Shown here one piece after another: positions 21,189-21,210 of a stretch of 21,210 nucleotides of DNA. The DNA is taken from positions 1-21,210 of the forward strand of contig DFUX01000054.1 in assembly GCA_002379855.1 (NCBI GenBank), read 5' to 3'. How positions within the stretch are numbered: the stretch's first letter is position 1; every line of letters begins with the position of its first letter. The stretch comes from Cloacimonetes bacterium UBA4175 (GTDB lineage: Bacteria > Cloacimonadota > Cloacimonadia > Cloacimonadales > Cloacimonadaceae). A program made the position numbers and the translations under genes. The notes beneath the pieces are model-generated. The model worked only from the letters and a program-made list of their open reading frames with translations, did not search any database and was not told the origin of the DNA.

Positions 21189-21210
21189 GTCTTGGGGTGG
21201 CAAAGTCCGT

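Larger units (their letters stand above)
20787..21210. other. Non-coding right end rich in short repeats
   Basis: No credible gene, tRNA or terminator is seen in these 424 bases. The stretch contains two copies of a 35-bp AATTA-rich repeat (20862-20896 and 21003-21037) and two palindromes ending in GTGATCCAGT (20964-20992 and 21119-21188), the second with other hairpins inside it. It reads like an accumulation site for dispersed intergenic repeats or small non-autonomous elements. Confidence 0.6.

Overview
The window looks like a bacterial chromosome fragment from the Fibrobacteres-Chlorobi-Bacteroidetes (FCB) neighbourhood. My best guess is Candidatus Cloacimonadota, an anaerobic fermenter. 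The reasons are a secreted protein ending in a FlgD-like/type-A C-terminal sorting module, an outer-membrane protein ending in Phe, a secreted tricorn-type peptidase, and very tightly packed genes. The phylum is an inference; no rRNA or tRNA gene is present to anchor it.

Layout: (1) 1-1656 is an almost certainly complete IS4-family insertion sequence whose left inverted repeat is the very first base of the window. (2) 1732-3771 is a large secreted, multidomain surface protein (NIDO-like domain, Ig-like and FN3-like modules, C-terminal sorting domain), followed by a clear Rho-independent terminator. (3) 3821-4298 is about 0.4 kb of non-coding DNA with two palindromes, a short open remnant and a good promoter. 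(4) 4299-19154 is one long plus-strand gene run of eleven genes, mostly overlapping or nearly touching: tilS, hpt, ftsH, hslV, hslU, an MFS transporter, a YfiH/PgeF-family protein, a DUF342/FapA-like protein, a secreted tricorn protease, a TPR protein and manA. (5) 19126-20727 on the minus strand is an outer-membrane beta-barrel-like protein with thrombospondin-type calcium repeats, driven by a near-consensus promoter and overlapping manA tail to tail. (6) 20787-21210 is non-coding and packed with short dispersed repeats and nested palindromes.

The large operon begins with the classical tilS-hpt-ftsH core and extends it with the second ATP-dependent protease HslVU and, further on, a tricorn peptidase that carries a signal peptide. 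Three protein-degradation machines (membrane FtsH, cytoplasmic HslVU, envelope tricorn) therefore share one probable transcription unit with tRNA lysidinylation, purine salvage, a transporter and sugar-phosphate metabolism. FtsH has an unusual N-terminal extension containing a signal-peptide-like segment and an extra membrane helix.

I did not find a CRISPR array, tRNA, rRNA, prophage or defence system. Nothing here is clearly a new biological system. The features most worth a second look are the FtsH extension, the proteolysis-rich operon, the calcium-repeat barrel protein and the repeat cluster at the right end.
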